NCBI GenBank assembly: GCA_022410635.1
Contig: JAJVDF010000003.1
Span: 6,280,290 to 6,344,289 of the forward strand
Reading direction: 5' to 3'
Source of the DNA: Tretioscincus oriximinensis
Lineage: Eukaryota; Chordata; Lepidosauria; Squamata; Gymnophthalmidae
DNA length: 64,000 nucleotides
Shown: in pieces, positions 22,001-32,449 of the stretch
Position numbering within the stretch: position 1 is the first letter of the stretch
How the letters are laid out: each line of letters starts with the position of its first letter
Position numbers and translations under genes: made by a program
The notes under the pieces: model-generated
Databases searched by the model: none
Told to the model about the DNA's origin: nothing
Seen by the model: the letters and a program-made list of their open reading frames with translations, nothing else

Positions 22001-25000
22001 TCTGCTTGAGATACTTAGGGGTGATTGGTGGGCCACNGTGTGAGACCGAAAGCTGGACCAGATGGGCTTCTGTGGTCCAATTCAGCAGGGCTCCTCTTAG
22101 AGTGGATGCCCAGGGGGCAACTTTCATATTGGCAAGACAAGCTAGATAGTTTTAAAGGCCAATTGCAGAGAGGAGAGCAGGTGGAGGTTTTGCCTTCATC
22201 TTCTGTTGAGATGCCCAGAAGCAACTGGTGGGTCACTGGATGGGGCAAGAAGGTGGAGGAGATGTGCTAAAGCCTAATCCTGCAGGGTTTCTAAAGAGCC
22301 TTAAAGTGGCCTACCAGTATGGGATGGAGCTAGGGGTTCCTGGGTCCTGCCATTTTTCCAGACAAAGCCAAGCTTCTCCCCAGCCGGCTTACCTTTCTTC
22401 CATCTCCCTTCTGCTTCTTTTCAGGGCCACCAGTTCTCTGCTGCCACCTCCTGCAGTCTCTGCTCCTTTAAGGCACCAGTGGCCCAGGTCAAAGCCTTTT
22501 TCAGCCACTGCCTTTGGCTTCTGCTTGGGAAGGGTTCTTCATGTTTTTCCTGCCTGGCCCAATCTCCTGGGGCTGAGTGGTGGATTTAGGATGGCCAGAC
22601 ACTCCAGTTTGGGGTATTTTATTATTTTTAAATGAAAGTGTCACCCGCTATTTTAAACACCTCAAATGTTCATATTGCACAACAGCAGGAAGTCACAGGG
22701 GCCATTCCAACATTATTTTTAAATAAAAACAAAACTGGTTTCACTTAATGNTGGCCTGGTATTCCTTCTGTTTAATCCAAATAGAAAACATCTTTGGTTT
22801 GTGCAGGACCCATGTGCGTCTTGTCATTCTGGACTTTCTGAGTCTCGGGGAAGAGATACAAACAGGAGGTCTCCAAATGCAATTGCGGGGAATTGAGCCC
22901 AGAGGAGGGTTTTGTCTTTGCCTTCTGTTTGAAATGACCAGGTACAACCCTGATGTGTTATGATCTGACCAAGCAAGGGCTCTGCTTATGTCCTTACGAC
23001 CTTGTTGCCAACATATTAAGTCTCAGCTCCACACAATGGTGATCTGTCCATCCAAATTAGGTTTGTGTTTGGTCTTTTCCTTCTGCTACCCAAGGAGCCT
23101 CCAGCAGAATCTCCCTGTGCTTGGTGTTTGCCTGCCTCTTGCCTACATCTCCTCATTCCCAGTGGCTATTTGTAGACTCAAATTCTTCCTCACCTTCTGA
23201 CCTTTCCTTTGCTTCAGTGCTGTCCTGGGGCCCACAAGCCTATCTGATATCATGCTGCATGTTCCAAAGCAGATCAGGAGCAGTGCATCCATTCAGTGCA
23301 AGGCCAGGCCGACTGGGCATAGTTGGGGAGGAGAGAGAACAATGACTTGTGTGATGTGCAAACATGTGTCCTCTGGCTTTCTACACAGGAGCTGGGAATG
23401 CGCTCAACAATGGAAGAGAACAATTATTTGGATACAGGTAGGAATGGCTTGAATGGACGCTGACTGCTAAGGCTGATGGGCAGCCTGTGCTCTTGCAGAG
23501 AGAGAGGTGGCCTGGGAGTNGAGCAAAGATCCCCGGGTGCCTCCAATGAATCCATGCAGGGGGCTTGACAGTGTTGCCCAACGTGCTTCCCATTGATAAC
23601 CCTTGGGGATGGATCCAGACTGTCAATCTAGCTTGCTGAAGAAGTAGACTTGTCTAGCCTGGTCCACCTGAAGAAGTAAACTTGTTTACGAAAGCTGATG
23701 CTGCCTATCTTTCTCTTGTTAGTCTCTAAAGCCCCACTTCTAAGTCTAGCCTGCTGTGGTGCTTAATCTTCCCCAGTAGACACTCATTTCAGAATTAATC
23801 CTGACCTGCATTAGGACTTCCAAGGGGCAGCTGAANTGCAGAAGCAGGTTATACATGTGTGTGTTTTAAAGCAAGGAAGGAGACTCTGGGGGCAAACCAA
23901 ATACAGTATGGGTCTGCCAGAGCATTCTGATTTCCCCATAGGTGGGCAGTCTAGAGGGTTACTGATTTCATNGTGCTGCCTGCTTTCTCTCTTACAGGGT
24001 TCAACTCAAAGTCTAAGCCCAACAGCACTGGAATCTACACCCAGGACTCCCCTGGATCAGAAAAGTAAGCCTTTGATTACTATTCTTGGNAGAACAGGTT
24101 ACAGTGGGCCAAGGCTGGAAGCATGGAACAAANGTAGGTGGGGTTATAGATGGGTCCCCCAGCCACCTTCATGTATGCAGAAAATATGTTNCTGTGGGTT
24201 GAACTGGACACTAATTGGCTAATGAGACATCATCCCTCTAGGACTAGCTGCGTGCAGGCTGCGAGCTGTAGTCCACAGGCTGAGCAGAATAGACTGTCCG
24301 CTGCTTGGACTACACTTCCCAGCAGGCACCACCAGCAGCAGCAACATTGCTCTGTCTTGCTCTCCCNAGTCCTGCTGCTGCTGCTTCCTGCAGCTGCTGG
24401 ACAGCCTAGTAAGCACTTGTCATTATGAATAAGTGGTGTAGAAAAGCAAGCATTAAGAACAATAAAACCGGAAATAGAAANTCTGCCGAAAGATGAGAAA
24501 CTGGTACCCTGTCTGAAGAAACTGGGAGCCGTGTTGGAAGCTTTGTTGCTGTTGCTACCTTTGTTGAGCTGATCTCAGGTTGACCCTCTTATGGCCACAT
24601 GTCAGGCTGCATTGCCAAGTCAGCAAAGATGCTTGAAGAGCCTGAAGTGGAAGGAGGACAGAACCAGAGGGAANGTAAAAGGAACCTGGCAGAGAAATTT
24701 GAACGAGATACTCTGGCGGGTTTGTGAGATGGTTCCTTTGGGTTTTGGAGAACTTGTGGGTCAAATGGCTTCTAAGGCCCTTTCAGCACTTGCCTTCTCA
24801 ATTACAAATTAATGGATCCAGAATATTTTGACACACTAATCTGGATAATGGTGTGCTGCAGTTGAGATCAGTCCATCTGCGCTCAGTCTGAAGATGCAGA
24901 TTTAGAACTGCTGGGCTGGGGATGAGGGATGCATTTCAGTCTCATAGGGCAGAGCTGAAATTCACTTCAGAGGCTGAGAACCCTTCTTCCTAGTCATCAG

Positions 25001-28000
25001 AAGCCTNTGTGGATGGATTATCAAAATCTGCACCAATAACACTGCCTGACCTGGGTCAACCAAGGCTGCACATGCTTTGAGGTTGAACCCTCATGGCTAG
25101 GTAAAAAGATCTAATGGCTAGGTACAATTGCAGCCTCNGGGAGTCGGAGGATACAATGGGAGNTGCTGTTTTGAGATCAGGGGTCTGCTTGTCAAACAGG
25201 TCTACNAAGGATACAAATTAAGACGTTCCTTAATTCACATCAGGTTCCATCTAATGTAGATTGAGTTGTACAAGTGAGTGTGTTTGAGGGGTGTGTGAGA
25301 CCTTCTTAATNTACAGATATGTAGTCTCTTAATCCAGAAAGGCCCCAATGTAAGATGAGCAAGAGGTCTAAGGGANGAGCATTCCTCACCTATGACAGGC
25401 AAGGACAGTGTGTGTGTATGCTGGCATGGTCTGGAAGAGGAGATTAGAAATGTGTGAGAANATGAGGTTTGCATGCTGCCATCTTAAGGTGTGTGAATGC
25501 AACTATAGAAAAGGTTTAAATATGGTTTGCAGGTGGGATCATCCACATGTCACTCTCCCTCTCTCCCTCCTACCGATGTTATAAGTTAGAATGTGGATTA
25601 TAGATGAGAACATGACTGACATTTATAACCACCTCTAAGGGGCCATTCCGGAATAGGGCCTTCTCTGTGGCCCCCCCCCCCCCCCCAGACTATGGAATAG
25701 TCTCCCACTTGAGGTGCGTCAATCATCATCTCTGTGCACTTTCAGAAAATGCTTAAAGACGCATCTCTTTGGCCTGGCCTTTAGCTAGAAAACTAATGTC
25801 TCCTTCTCATTTTTAGAAAAGGCTATTTTTAATGTGTTAAAATGATGGTTTTATTGTTAACTGCCCTGAGACCTACGGGTATAGGGCGGTATAAAAATGT
25901 AAATAAATAAATAAATTCCGACATGCACTTTTAATCCAGTCCTGAAGAACTGGACAAAACTGGGGGGGGGGAGACATTTTTCCAGGTTTAGTCCAGTTGT
26001 AAGAGACTGAAGTTGGAATTAAAATTATGTGCTGGAACAGTACCTTAGGATGCTCTTGTGATATTTTTTGCCTCTTTAGTGAATAGCAGCAATGGAGTGC
26101 CAAAATGAGGGGCAGCCTGTGGGGAGCTCATTAGCTGCCTGCCTTTCTGTGACCCTCAGAAGCCTCAAGAGTCCAGTGGCNTTAGTGCAGAGGAAACGCT
26201 TAGTGCTCCCACCCAGATTTCTGACCTTGAGGGTTGCATTTCGCTTTCAGGGGAACCAGAGGGCAGCAAGGCTACATCATGCCGTTGCAAGCTGAGAGCT
26301 CTTTGCGCCTGCATCTGGCTGAGCGGGAACAAGCCCTGCTGGCCTCTCAGGAAGCCGTACAGGTGAGGGCAGCTTCTTCTCCCCCCTCCCCCTGTCCTTC
26401 CTGCTTCTCCAGTCTGTGGTGGACTTCTCTGGTTGCTTTCCTCTTGCTTTGTGCTTTTTGCATGTCAGGCTCCAAAAGGGAAGGACGGGCACCTTTCACA
26501 AACATGTAGGTTGAGCCGTGTTGAATCATCATAACTATACTGGAGGGGAAAATAAAGCACCATCCCTCCTCCCCTCTGTACCATCCCTCCTCCCCTCNGC
26601 TCAAACCATAGAAATTGGCTTGAAATCACCACTGGTAGCTGGAAACCACTTTGCTGGGAAAGGCTGCAAGGCCTGAATTCAGACTGCCTTTTCTATTTCT
26701 CTGCCCCATCCAAAATGCAGCAAATTTGCCTTTCTGCCTTCTGTCCCATGGGGCTGAGAGAGCTCTGGAACCAGCAGTGGTCCCCCCACCAAGCAGACCA
26801 AAGAATCGCCCATTGTTTCAGTATAACATACTTCTGTCCTTTCCAACACCACACCTGTGAGGCACAGCATTGCAGCGGATAAGAGCTTTGGTGTTTCAGC
26901 AGAGATACCAAGTTCAAAGCTCTGTGTCAGCTTTGGAAAGGGGTGAGCGCCCTATACTAGCTTCAGCTCTAGCAACCCAGCTACTTGAAAGCAAGAAATG
27001 CCAATTAGATAATGCGGACCATGTTGTGGGAAAGATAGAACATAAGCCTTCAGGCAAAAAATAAGCTTAAAAGCCCTTCAGGTGAGAAAAGCAGAGTATA
27101 AAAACCCAGTTCTTCTTTAAGAGACAGAAAAATTGCTACTGCAGAAAACCTAGGCTGTAGCCAGACAGGATCTGTAGNCCAGGAGTATCCCAGCACTGGG
27201 ATTTCACATATACCATGGTATCCATGGCTTGATCCTGAATTTGTCCTTGAAAAAAATCTGAGTGGACAAATGCAAGGATGAAACTTAGTTGAAAATACCC
27301 ACTGTATAATAACCACTGAACAGTTTTATCATTAGGGACAAAACCTATCGGAAATACCTGCAGTCCAGCATGCCTTGTCACCTATTAGGCCACCTATAGC
27401 TCTTTGGCTTCTCAAGCTATGGATGAAGACAAAACATTGACTCTTTGCAATTGGCCATTAGAAGCATCTTACAGACTCTCCAACCTGAAAGGCNTGTGTT
27501 TATAAGAACATAAGGGGAGCCCTGCTAGGTCAGATCATACAGTTCATCTAGTCCAGCAACTTATTCCAATTTCTTACACAGTGCCTCAATCAATTGCTCC
27601 AGGACACCTTGAGCAGAAATCTAAGGCAAAACCTTCCTGTGCCCTTGATTTTCTGCAAATGGCCGTTAGGAGCGCCTTTCCATCATTCCAACATGGAGGC
27701 AATTCTCAGGAATCCATTCTAGATATAAACGTAAGATGAACCACAGACCATCTAGTCCCGCCTTCTGCCTCACCCAGTGGTCCACCAATTGCCCCTGGGC
27801 ATCTCAAGCAGAAGATGAAGGCAAACCCTCTACCTGTTCTCCACTCCCTGAAAATTTCACTTCAGGAATCCTGCCTGTTGCTTAGGCTGTTCTGTTAGAA
27901 TCTTCGTTGTGTCCTTTTCTGCTGTAAGTTGCTAGTCTTCTAGGAGTCAAACCCTGTGTTTTCCCTTGATTCAGATCCTGCAGATGAAGGTACGCAGGCT

Positions 28001-28082
28001 GGAGCATCTCTTGCACCTCAAGAATGTCCGGATTGATGATCTGACTCGGCGCCTCCAGCAGGCAGAACAGAAGCGGAAGTGA
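18971..28082 (+). CDS. SPEF1: SPEF1 (sperm flagellar protein 1 / CLAMP), complete in 7 coding exons
   Basis: Microtubule-binding and -bundling protein of axonemes (central apparatus) and of planar polarised epithelia. Exons: 18971-19082, 20989-21100, 21706-21898 (end uncertain), 23389-23437, 23998-24064, 26251-26362, 27975-28082. They join in phase to about 250 residues (234 if exon 3 stops at 21850); human is 236. Seen: an N-terminal CH domain (SWVDGIPLSRPKRNIARDFSDG, then VLVAEVVKFYFPKMVEMHNY, KLSNWAHLNRKVL, NFSIPEDVVRKIVQ, GVVELVLIPLR), a variable linker ending NNYLDTG, and a C-terminal coiled coil (LRLHLAEREQALLASQEAVQ, then MKVRRLEHLLHLKN and RIDDLTRRLQQAEQ). ATG 18971 was chosen because human SPEF1 starts at the equivalent place; an upstream in-frame GTG is ignored. 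Divergent from CDC25B. One codon (21810-21812) contains an N. Confidence 0.97.
20085..20303 (+). repeat. CR1 3' end in SPEF1 intron 1
   Basis: Near-duplicate of 1-221, ending in TTCTTATG octamers. A further truncated copy of the same terminus follows at 20447-20573. Both are in the sense orientation of SPEF1. Confidence 0.88.
20447..20573 (+). repeat. CR1 3' end (short) in SPEF1 intron 1
   Basis: Shares the last ~125 bases of the 20085 copy with very few differences, from 'atattttgctttcctctgttcagactgccc' to the octamer tail. Confidence 0.85.
20588..20725 (-). repeat. Partial copy of the foldback family
   Basis: Contains TTTAGAGACTAACAGGAAAA, GGAGCTTCATAG and TGTCTATTTCTTTAG, the inverted form of the arm described at 16651-16859. 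It is in SPEF1 intron 1. Confidence 0.6.
20989..21100 (+). CDS. SPEF1: SPEF1 coding exon 2
   Basis: Acceptor TCATCCAG (to 20988), donor GTCAGT (21101). Encodes (V)LVAEVVKFYFPKMVEM, HNYAPANSTPQKLSNW, AHLN. Phase 1 in, phase 2 out. Matches the second CH-domain exon of mammalian SPEF1 almost residue for residue. Confidence 0.97.
21195..21470 (+). repeat. CR1 ORF2-distal fragment in SPEF1 intron 2
   Basis: Decayed plus-strand CR1: '..aatggtgaagccacatttggaatac' corresponds to the VVRPHLEY region, and 'gagatgacctggctgaagtgtatgaaatcatgc..gggatggataagg' to the GDL..YKI..GMDKV region. Frame lost. Confidence 0.75.
21706..21898 (+). CDS. SPEF1: SPEF1 coding exon 3 (3' boundary uncertain)
   Basis: Acceptor TTTCCACAG (to 21705). 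Encodes (R)KVLSKLNFSIPEDVVRKI, VQCTPGVVELVLIPLR, then KIEEKLKQAK. Exon 4 enters in phase 0, so the donor must follow a codon end. The options are GTACAA at 21899 (used here) or GTCTCT at 21851; both are weak. The stronger-looking GTTATG at 21894 would break the frame. An N in codon 21810-21812 hides one residue (Gln/Lys/Glu or stop). Confidence 0.8.
21950..22275 (+). repeat. CR1 3' ends in SPEF1 intron 3
   Basis: Two successive 3' UTR pieces, each with the 'ggagaggtgga.gttttgccttcatcttctg...agatgcccag.agcaactggtgggtcactg' phrase. Located immediately after exon 3. Confidence 0.7.
23389..23437 (+). CDS. SPEF1: SPEF1 coding exon 4
   Basis: 49-base exon between CTACACAG (to 23388) and GTAGGA (23438). 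Encodes ELGMRSTMEENNYLDT plus one base. NNYLDTG aligns with SGYMDVG of human SPEF1. It joins exon 5 in phase (1+2). Confidence 0.85.
23636..23745 (+). repeat. Partial copy of the foldback family in SPEF1 intron 4
   Basis: 'CTGAAGAAGTAGACTTGTCTA' repeated twice (about 23636 and 23672), then 'cgaaagctgatgctgcc' and 'cttgttagtctctaa'. Confidence 0.65.
23998..24064 (+). CDS. SPEF1: SPEF1 coding exon 5
   Basis: 67-base exon between CTCTTACAG (to 23997) and GTAAGC (24065). Encodes (G)FNSKSKPNSTGIYTQDS, PGSE plus AA. It is the variable linker between CH domain and coiled coil and is weakly conserved in the family. The phase fits both neighbours exactly. Confidence 0.87.
25632..25918 (+). repeat. 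SINE/LINE 3' end in SPEF1 intron 5
   Basis: Sequence from 'AGGGGCCATTCCGGAATAGG', with a 17-base C run (25670-25686), to 'ctgccctgagacctacgggtatagggcggtataaaaatgtaaat' and tandem AAAT. The same family is seen degraded at 34830-35065 and 62560-62625. Squamate non-LTR 3' end; exact family not assigned. Confidence 0.7.
25918..26036. repeat. Small foldback element (TTTAGTCCAG family), copy 3
   Basis: Left: CACTTTTAATCCAGTCCTG, AAGAACTGGAC. Right: GTCCAGTTGTAAGAGACTG, GAATTAAAATTATGTG. A run of ten G's (25963-25972) lies between. It abuts the preceding repeat's A-rich tail, just upstream of SPEF1 exon 6. Confidence 0.6.
26251..26362 (+). CDS. SPEF1: SPEF1 coding exon 6
   Basis: Acceptor CGCTTTCAG (to 26250), donor GTGAGG (26363). 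Encodes (K)GTRGQQGYIMPLQAESS, LRLHLAEREQALLASQ, EAVQ. Aligns with the human segment ending LQIAEKEQELLASQETVQ. Ends in phase 0. Confidence 0.95.
26870..27120 (+). repeat. Sauria-type SINE in SPEF1 intron 6
   Basis: Contains 'agataccaagttcaaagctctgtgtc' (B-box region), 'cagctctagcaacccagctacttgaaag', and the 3' end 'cagagtataaaaacccagttcttc'. Same subfamily as 17300-17546, more decayed. Confidence 0.72.
27503..27895 (-). repeat. CR1 3' ends in SPEF1 intron 6
   Basis: Two minus-strand CR1 3' pieces: 'agaacataaggggagccctgctaggtcagatca' from 27503, and a second at about 27735-27880 with 'accatctagtcccgccttctgcctcacccagtgg'. Just upstream of exon 7. Confidence 0.75.
27975..28082 (+). CDS. SPEF1: SPEF1 coding exon 7 with stop
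   Basis: Acceptor TTGATTCAG (to 27974). Encodes ILQMKVRRLEHLLHLKNVRI, DDLTRRLQQAEQKRK and the stop TGA (28080-28082). This is the conserved C-terminal coiled-coil end of SPEF1. No AATAAA follows within the next 2 kb, so the 3' UTR end is not placed. Confidence 0.96.
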   Translation: MLQMKVRRLEHLLHLKNVRIDDLTRRLQQAEQKRK

Positions 28083-31000
28083 CCCAGTTTGGCCAACGTT
28101 TCTTTCCAGCCAGCGATTCCCTAATCTAGCAGATGATTTTAAGAGAGCCAAGCCCTCATTTCCCTGGGGCCAATGGCTTCTCTTGCAAACAGCTGCCTTC
28201 NTGTTCTGGAGAGAGTGTGGTATCAAGGCAACGACTGACAGAGACTCTAATTTCAGTATATAAGAAGTTCCAAGTGGCTTAGAAGAGGAGGAGCTTATCC
28301 AAGGCCCAAACCCAGTGGAAGGTGAAATACATACATTCAACAAGAAGTCCATAGGCCTAAGGACAGTGTCTCCTATTTTTTGCCTATGAGGCATATTCCC
28401 CATAACAAGCCTGGGACAGATTCTTCTGGTGAGGATCTCTCCTGGTACTTCATTTTGGCCAACAGTAAGAGTTTGTGGGTCTTCTTAAACCAAAGGAAAA
28501 CAGCCTCTATCCTCTATTTCCCAAGGCTGGAGCTCTTTTTTGGTAGATTGGTAGAACAGAATGTATTGTTACATTCACTGTTACCTTGGCCATCCAACCA
28601 TTTTGGTGGACATGGCTGTGAAAAAGTATCTGATAGCCCCAGGGCCCATTTAGTTTGCCACTGAGGGCAAGGGTAACGGTAGGTCTGTTGATGTCTCTGG
28701 AGCAACTGGAGGAAAGGTTCTCCTTCAGTAGTGACTTCAGAAGGATCTCCAAGAAGTCCTTGAGCTCCATAATCTTCTGTAAGGATGATGGAGGTCTTAA
28801 TGGAGTATCAGAGGGATGTCCTGTGTGGTAATGGAACTGGTATGTTCACTTTGGGAAATGTACAATTGAAGTTGATTTGTTCCAGAGAGCCCTTTTCTCT
28901 TCTGGTGACATAAAATTCTAAGTTGTATCTGACTGCTCTGGACATAAAGATGGAATAGTGGTTGTCAGTGCCCTCTGCTGTTTCTACTTCTGTCACAAAA
29001 GGAATCAATCCAAAGATGATGTTCACATACCTGTGGAATTGCTTGCTTGTTGTTGTATATATCTGCACTCAAGCACAAACAAGGTTTACCTCAGACGAGC
29101 ATCAATATTTGTCACCTGCTGCTACTTGCAGTCGGGAAAGGACTATCTTGGTTGCACTGAGGCAACACTATAGCTTAAAGATAAGGTGGCCATCCCTGGT
29201 TAAGCAAGTTTAGATCTGTTTCAGCAAAGGCCTTTGTTGTTGTCAGTTGGATCGTTCAAAAGAATGATCCCTTCCACAGAGTCTTTCACTTCCAAATAAT
29301 CCTTTCGTGAAAACTGTAATTGAATAGCAGCTATTATAATGCAGAGCTGGTCCAATTCATGCACACCCATTCCTTCTTGTCCTATAATTTTCTAAGGAAG
29401 TGGGAGAGATGGACTCCTAATACAATCCTCCTTCAATCCAATACAACTTCCAGGACCCTGCCCATTATACAATATCCAGTACCAGTATATGCTGGTGGAT
29501 GTGCCTGTCTTGACACAAGTAGGCTTGTGGGGACTTGGGGATTTAGAAATAAGTCACTTTCACTCTAGATTGTCAGAGCTAGATCTGACCTGAGGTTAAG
29601 GGAAGTGTCAGAATTCTTAAACTTGGACTTCATTTTAAGCCTTTGCTACAACATGCGTTTTCATATCAGATTTCAACAGATGAAGAGCTACAAAAGTATG
29701 TGAAGACTATTTGTGTCCAATTATTTTCAGAACTAAATGTAATTGAGCTTGTGAATGGCTCTTTCCGCTCGCAGATGGCAGAGCTGTATAATTTCCTGTT
29801 GATCTATGTAGACCTCCACATTCCCATCTGGTGAACTTTAGAAGCTCATGTACAAACAACTGCAGCCACCCTCCATGCTTGGCATCACAAACCATCCCTG
29901 GCTATGTTTGTGAAGGCAATGTTTGCAGGCATACAAGCATACACAATTCTCTGCATGGAACATATGTGGTGCTCCATGTAGGTTCCAGCACTAATGTTAG
30001 TCCCAGGACCACCACCACATGCATCTCAGAATCCACTGCAACCAAGGGCTGCTGAATATCTGGGTCCCCAGATGTTCCCAAACACACCAATGTGTTCCAG
30101 CATTCCATGGCATTCAGGAACACCTGAAGACTCTTGGGCTTTACAGCCCCACAGTAAATACTTCAAATGATAGGTACTGGTGAGAGGAGCGACCAGCTAA
30201 GATGAGGTCTGGCTGGTGTATTTGGATGAGGGGAGGAAGTTGTCTACATTTTGCCCAGAAGGTGCCCACTGATTGTATTTGTGACAAGAAACAATTGTCA
30301 AGTCCATCATGGATCACCATCATAGGTACTACTTGGTCTAAGAAAAAACTTGCTGCCTTCAACTAAAATGTTCTAGGACGTCCCTGTGCTCCAAAACAGG
30401 ACCGTGAAATAAGCTGATGTGGTATTTGTGCTGAAACACTTGCTGTTTGGTGTGCTTCATGCCAGATTGGAGACACATCCAGAATTATATTTCTAACAGT
30501 TCTGTGATATCTGGGATTCCATTCTATGATAGGTTTCAATTCACTGGCTCTAGCAGAATATTTTTCAGGGCTTTGGGGCCTTGGGGATGCTGGCTGACTG
30601 GGAAATAACAGGCCAAGTCATCTGAACTTCTAATTTATCTGCCATGGGATTGACATCCATTTCTCCTCCTGACTCAGAACTCCCCAGTTGCCATATTTCC
30701 TTACAGAAGTGGCAACAGAGTTCATAGTGCTGGCAGACACGGCAAAGAGAAGCCCAAGAGGTCTTGGCCAAGAAATGGGTTTTGCTCAAAAGCAGTTTGA
30801 GATCACGATTCTTCCTGAATAAGGCACATTGCGGAGGTAAGGTATCTGCGCAGCAGGGAACCCGACTTTTCAACGAAAGTAAAATAGCTGTTTTGGCCCA
30901 CAAGTTGTTCTTAATCAATTTTGCCCTTTTAATTATGTTGCTGCTACCTGGGTCAGCGTCTCTGGTAATAGGTGAAGGGCAGGGTTTGTGGCTTCAGTTT

Positions 31001-31130
31001 GTATGGTCTATCTAAACTTCAGCAATAAAAAATTATATTCTTCTTCTCATTTGTCTCTTATTCAACACCCTCCAGCACCAAACATTACTGAAGTAGCTGA
31101 TTAAATTAAAATGGGCCTTAGCCAAAATGC
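28083..31130. other. SPEF1 3' UTR and downstream stretch with no recognised gene
   Basis: No canonical AATAAA near the stop; the first seen is at about 31023-31030. Several short frames run on the minus strand between 30362 and 28507, but none has recognisable domains or flanking splice signals that join them. The stretch is notably poor in CR1 compared with the rest of the window. It could hold an old degenerate element or simply unique flank. Confidence 0.45.
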
Positions 31131-31139
31131 TTTCTTGCT

Positions 31140-31465
31140 CTGAATTCTGCCTTTGTGGTAGTTCAGTCATGCAGTCATCCAACTTCATGAGCCCATGAAG
31201 CACATCATTGCATGCCTTTCTGGCCTCCACAAGTCCAGGCAAGCTCTAGCTTGCTGCTTCCATGACACTGTCCCCCTCATCCTTGATCACCCTCTTCTTC
31301 TGGGGCCTTCCACCTTTCCTAGCATCATGGTCTTTTCAGTGACTCCTGTATTCTCATTACATGGACAAGGGACTCTCAACAGTCTTCCCCAGGAACACAA
31401 GCATCAGTTCTTCTGCACTCAGACTTCTTTCTGGCCCAAAGTTGGAAAACCAACTTTCATTATAT
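31140..31465 (-). repeat. BovB (RTE-type LINE) 3' fragment
   Basis: Plus-strand text 'gttcagtcatgcagtcatcc', 'catgagcccatgaagcaca', 'catgcctttctggcctcc', 'ccttccacctttcctagcatcatggtcttttcagtgactcctg' follows the characteristic order of the BovB 3' region (reverse complement), known from squamates and ruminants. Decayed, no intact frame. Confidence 0.7.
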
Positions 31466-31472
31466 GAACTTT

Positions 31473-31627
31473 GTCTGCTGTTCTGATTTGTACGTAATCC
31501 ATCTTCAGTCCTGAAGAATGTGACTGAATTAGGGGATTTTCTTTTCCTGGTTGAGTCCAGTTCTTCAGGTTCTAGTTTAGTCCAATTCTTTGGGACTGAA
31601 GACGGATGAAAAGTACAAGCTGGAACA
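31473..31627. repeat. Small foldback element (TTTAGTCCAG family), copy 4
   Basis: Left: CCATCTTCAGTCCTGAAGAA. Right: TTTGGGACTGAAGACGGATG, ending GCTGGAACAGAA. Between them are 'gagtccagttcttcagg' and 'tagtttagtccaattctt', so the unit contains nested inverted motifs. Confidence 0.6.
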
Positions 31628-32374
31628 GAACCATTAATCCTGCATCCCTTAACGTTCCTCTGGGCTAATGAATCTGATCTATTTGGACAAAACTCACTTT
31701 CCTGATTTGCCTTTAGGAAACTTCCATTACTCTTCCAAAGTCTCCCCACAGGACTTATTGGTAGTTTTCATTGGTAGTATGATAGATACCACAGCTCAAA
31801 AAGTGATTTGGTCTCAGGCAACGTCTAAAATATGGGATTTCCCTGGCTATGTTTGCAAGATAGTTACAGTATAAAAAGGTGAAACCCCATAATATCACTT
31901 CTCCGTGAAAGCCAACTCTTAACTTGATTTCCCCATGTTAATGACAGGGCTTCCTTCNTCTTTATGATTGCTTTCAATTTGGATCATGAAGAAAATGGGC
32001 ACTGTGCACAGGCCAAAACTGAGCCAGAAATGATTAAGATGCATGTGCAGAATTTGGCGCATGACACAACTTGTCCCATCAAAATACCTAGAAGTACCCA
32101 CCTTGCCATCACAGGTATAGTGCCAGTAGGCTGCTGAAGTAGCCCAAACATCTGGAAGGAATACTGAGAAGCACCTGTGGGGTCTAAGGAGGTCCCTCAT
32201 GTTCCTTGCTCTGAGCTACTGCTTATTTTCTTGGCATCTTTCTAAACAACCTATTTTCAATCCCCTCATAACTTGGTCTTGTTTCCAATCCAGCTAAGAA
32301 GGAAAAGGGCAAATTCCTTTGTTTGCACGCTCTTTTCCCTCAAATAAGCGAGCTTTCATGATTGTCCCTGGAAG

Positions 32375-32439
32375 CCTTCCCAATGGGTAGAAACCTGAGT
32401 CCAATGGGATGGCCTGCAGATTTCTACCCACTGGGAAGG
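32375..32439. repeat. 19-base inverted repeat (hairpin)
   Basis: Arms CCTTCCCAATGGGTAGAAA (32375-32393) and TTTCTACCCACTGGGAAGG (32421-32439), one mismatch, 27-base loop. Confidence 0.8.
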
Positions 32440-32449
32440 GCTAAAAATT

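Noticed and set aside
24391..24411. Possible micro-exon (TTCCTGCAG acceptor, GTAAGC donor) in SPEF1 intron 5
   Set aside because: Exon 5 joins exon 6 in perfect phase and alignment without it; the stretch is CTG-rich filler.
26092..26250. Frame just upstream of SPEF1 exon 6 (from a Met at 26092)
   Set aside because: It is not in the reading frame fixed by exons 5 and 6 and shows no similarity to the SPEF1 linker.
28507..30362. Degenerate coding region on the minus strand downstream of SPEF1
   Set aside because: A run of short frames drew attention, but no motif of a retroelement or host protein could be recognised and no splice sites join them.
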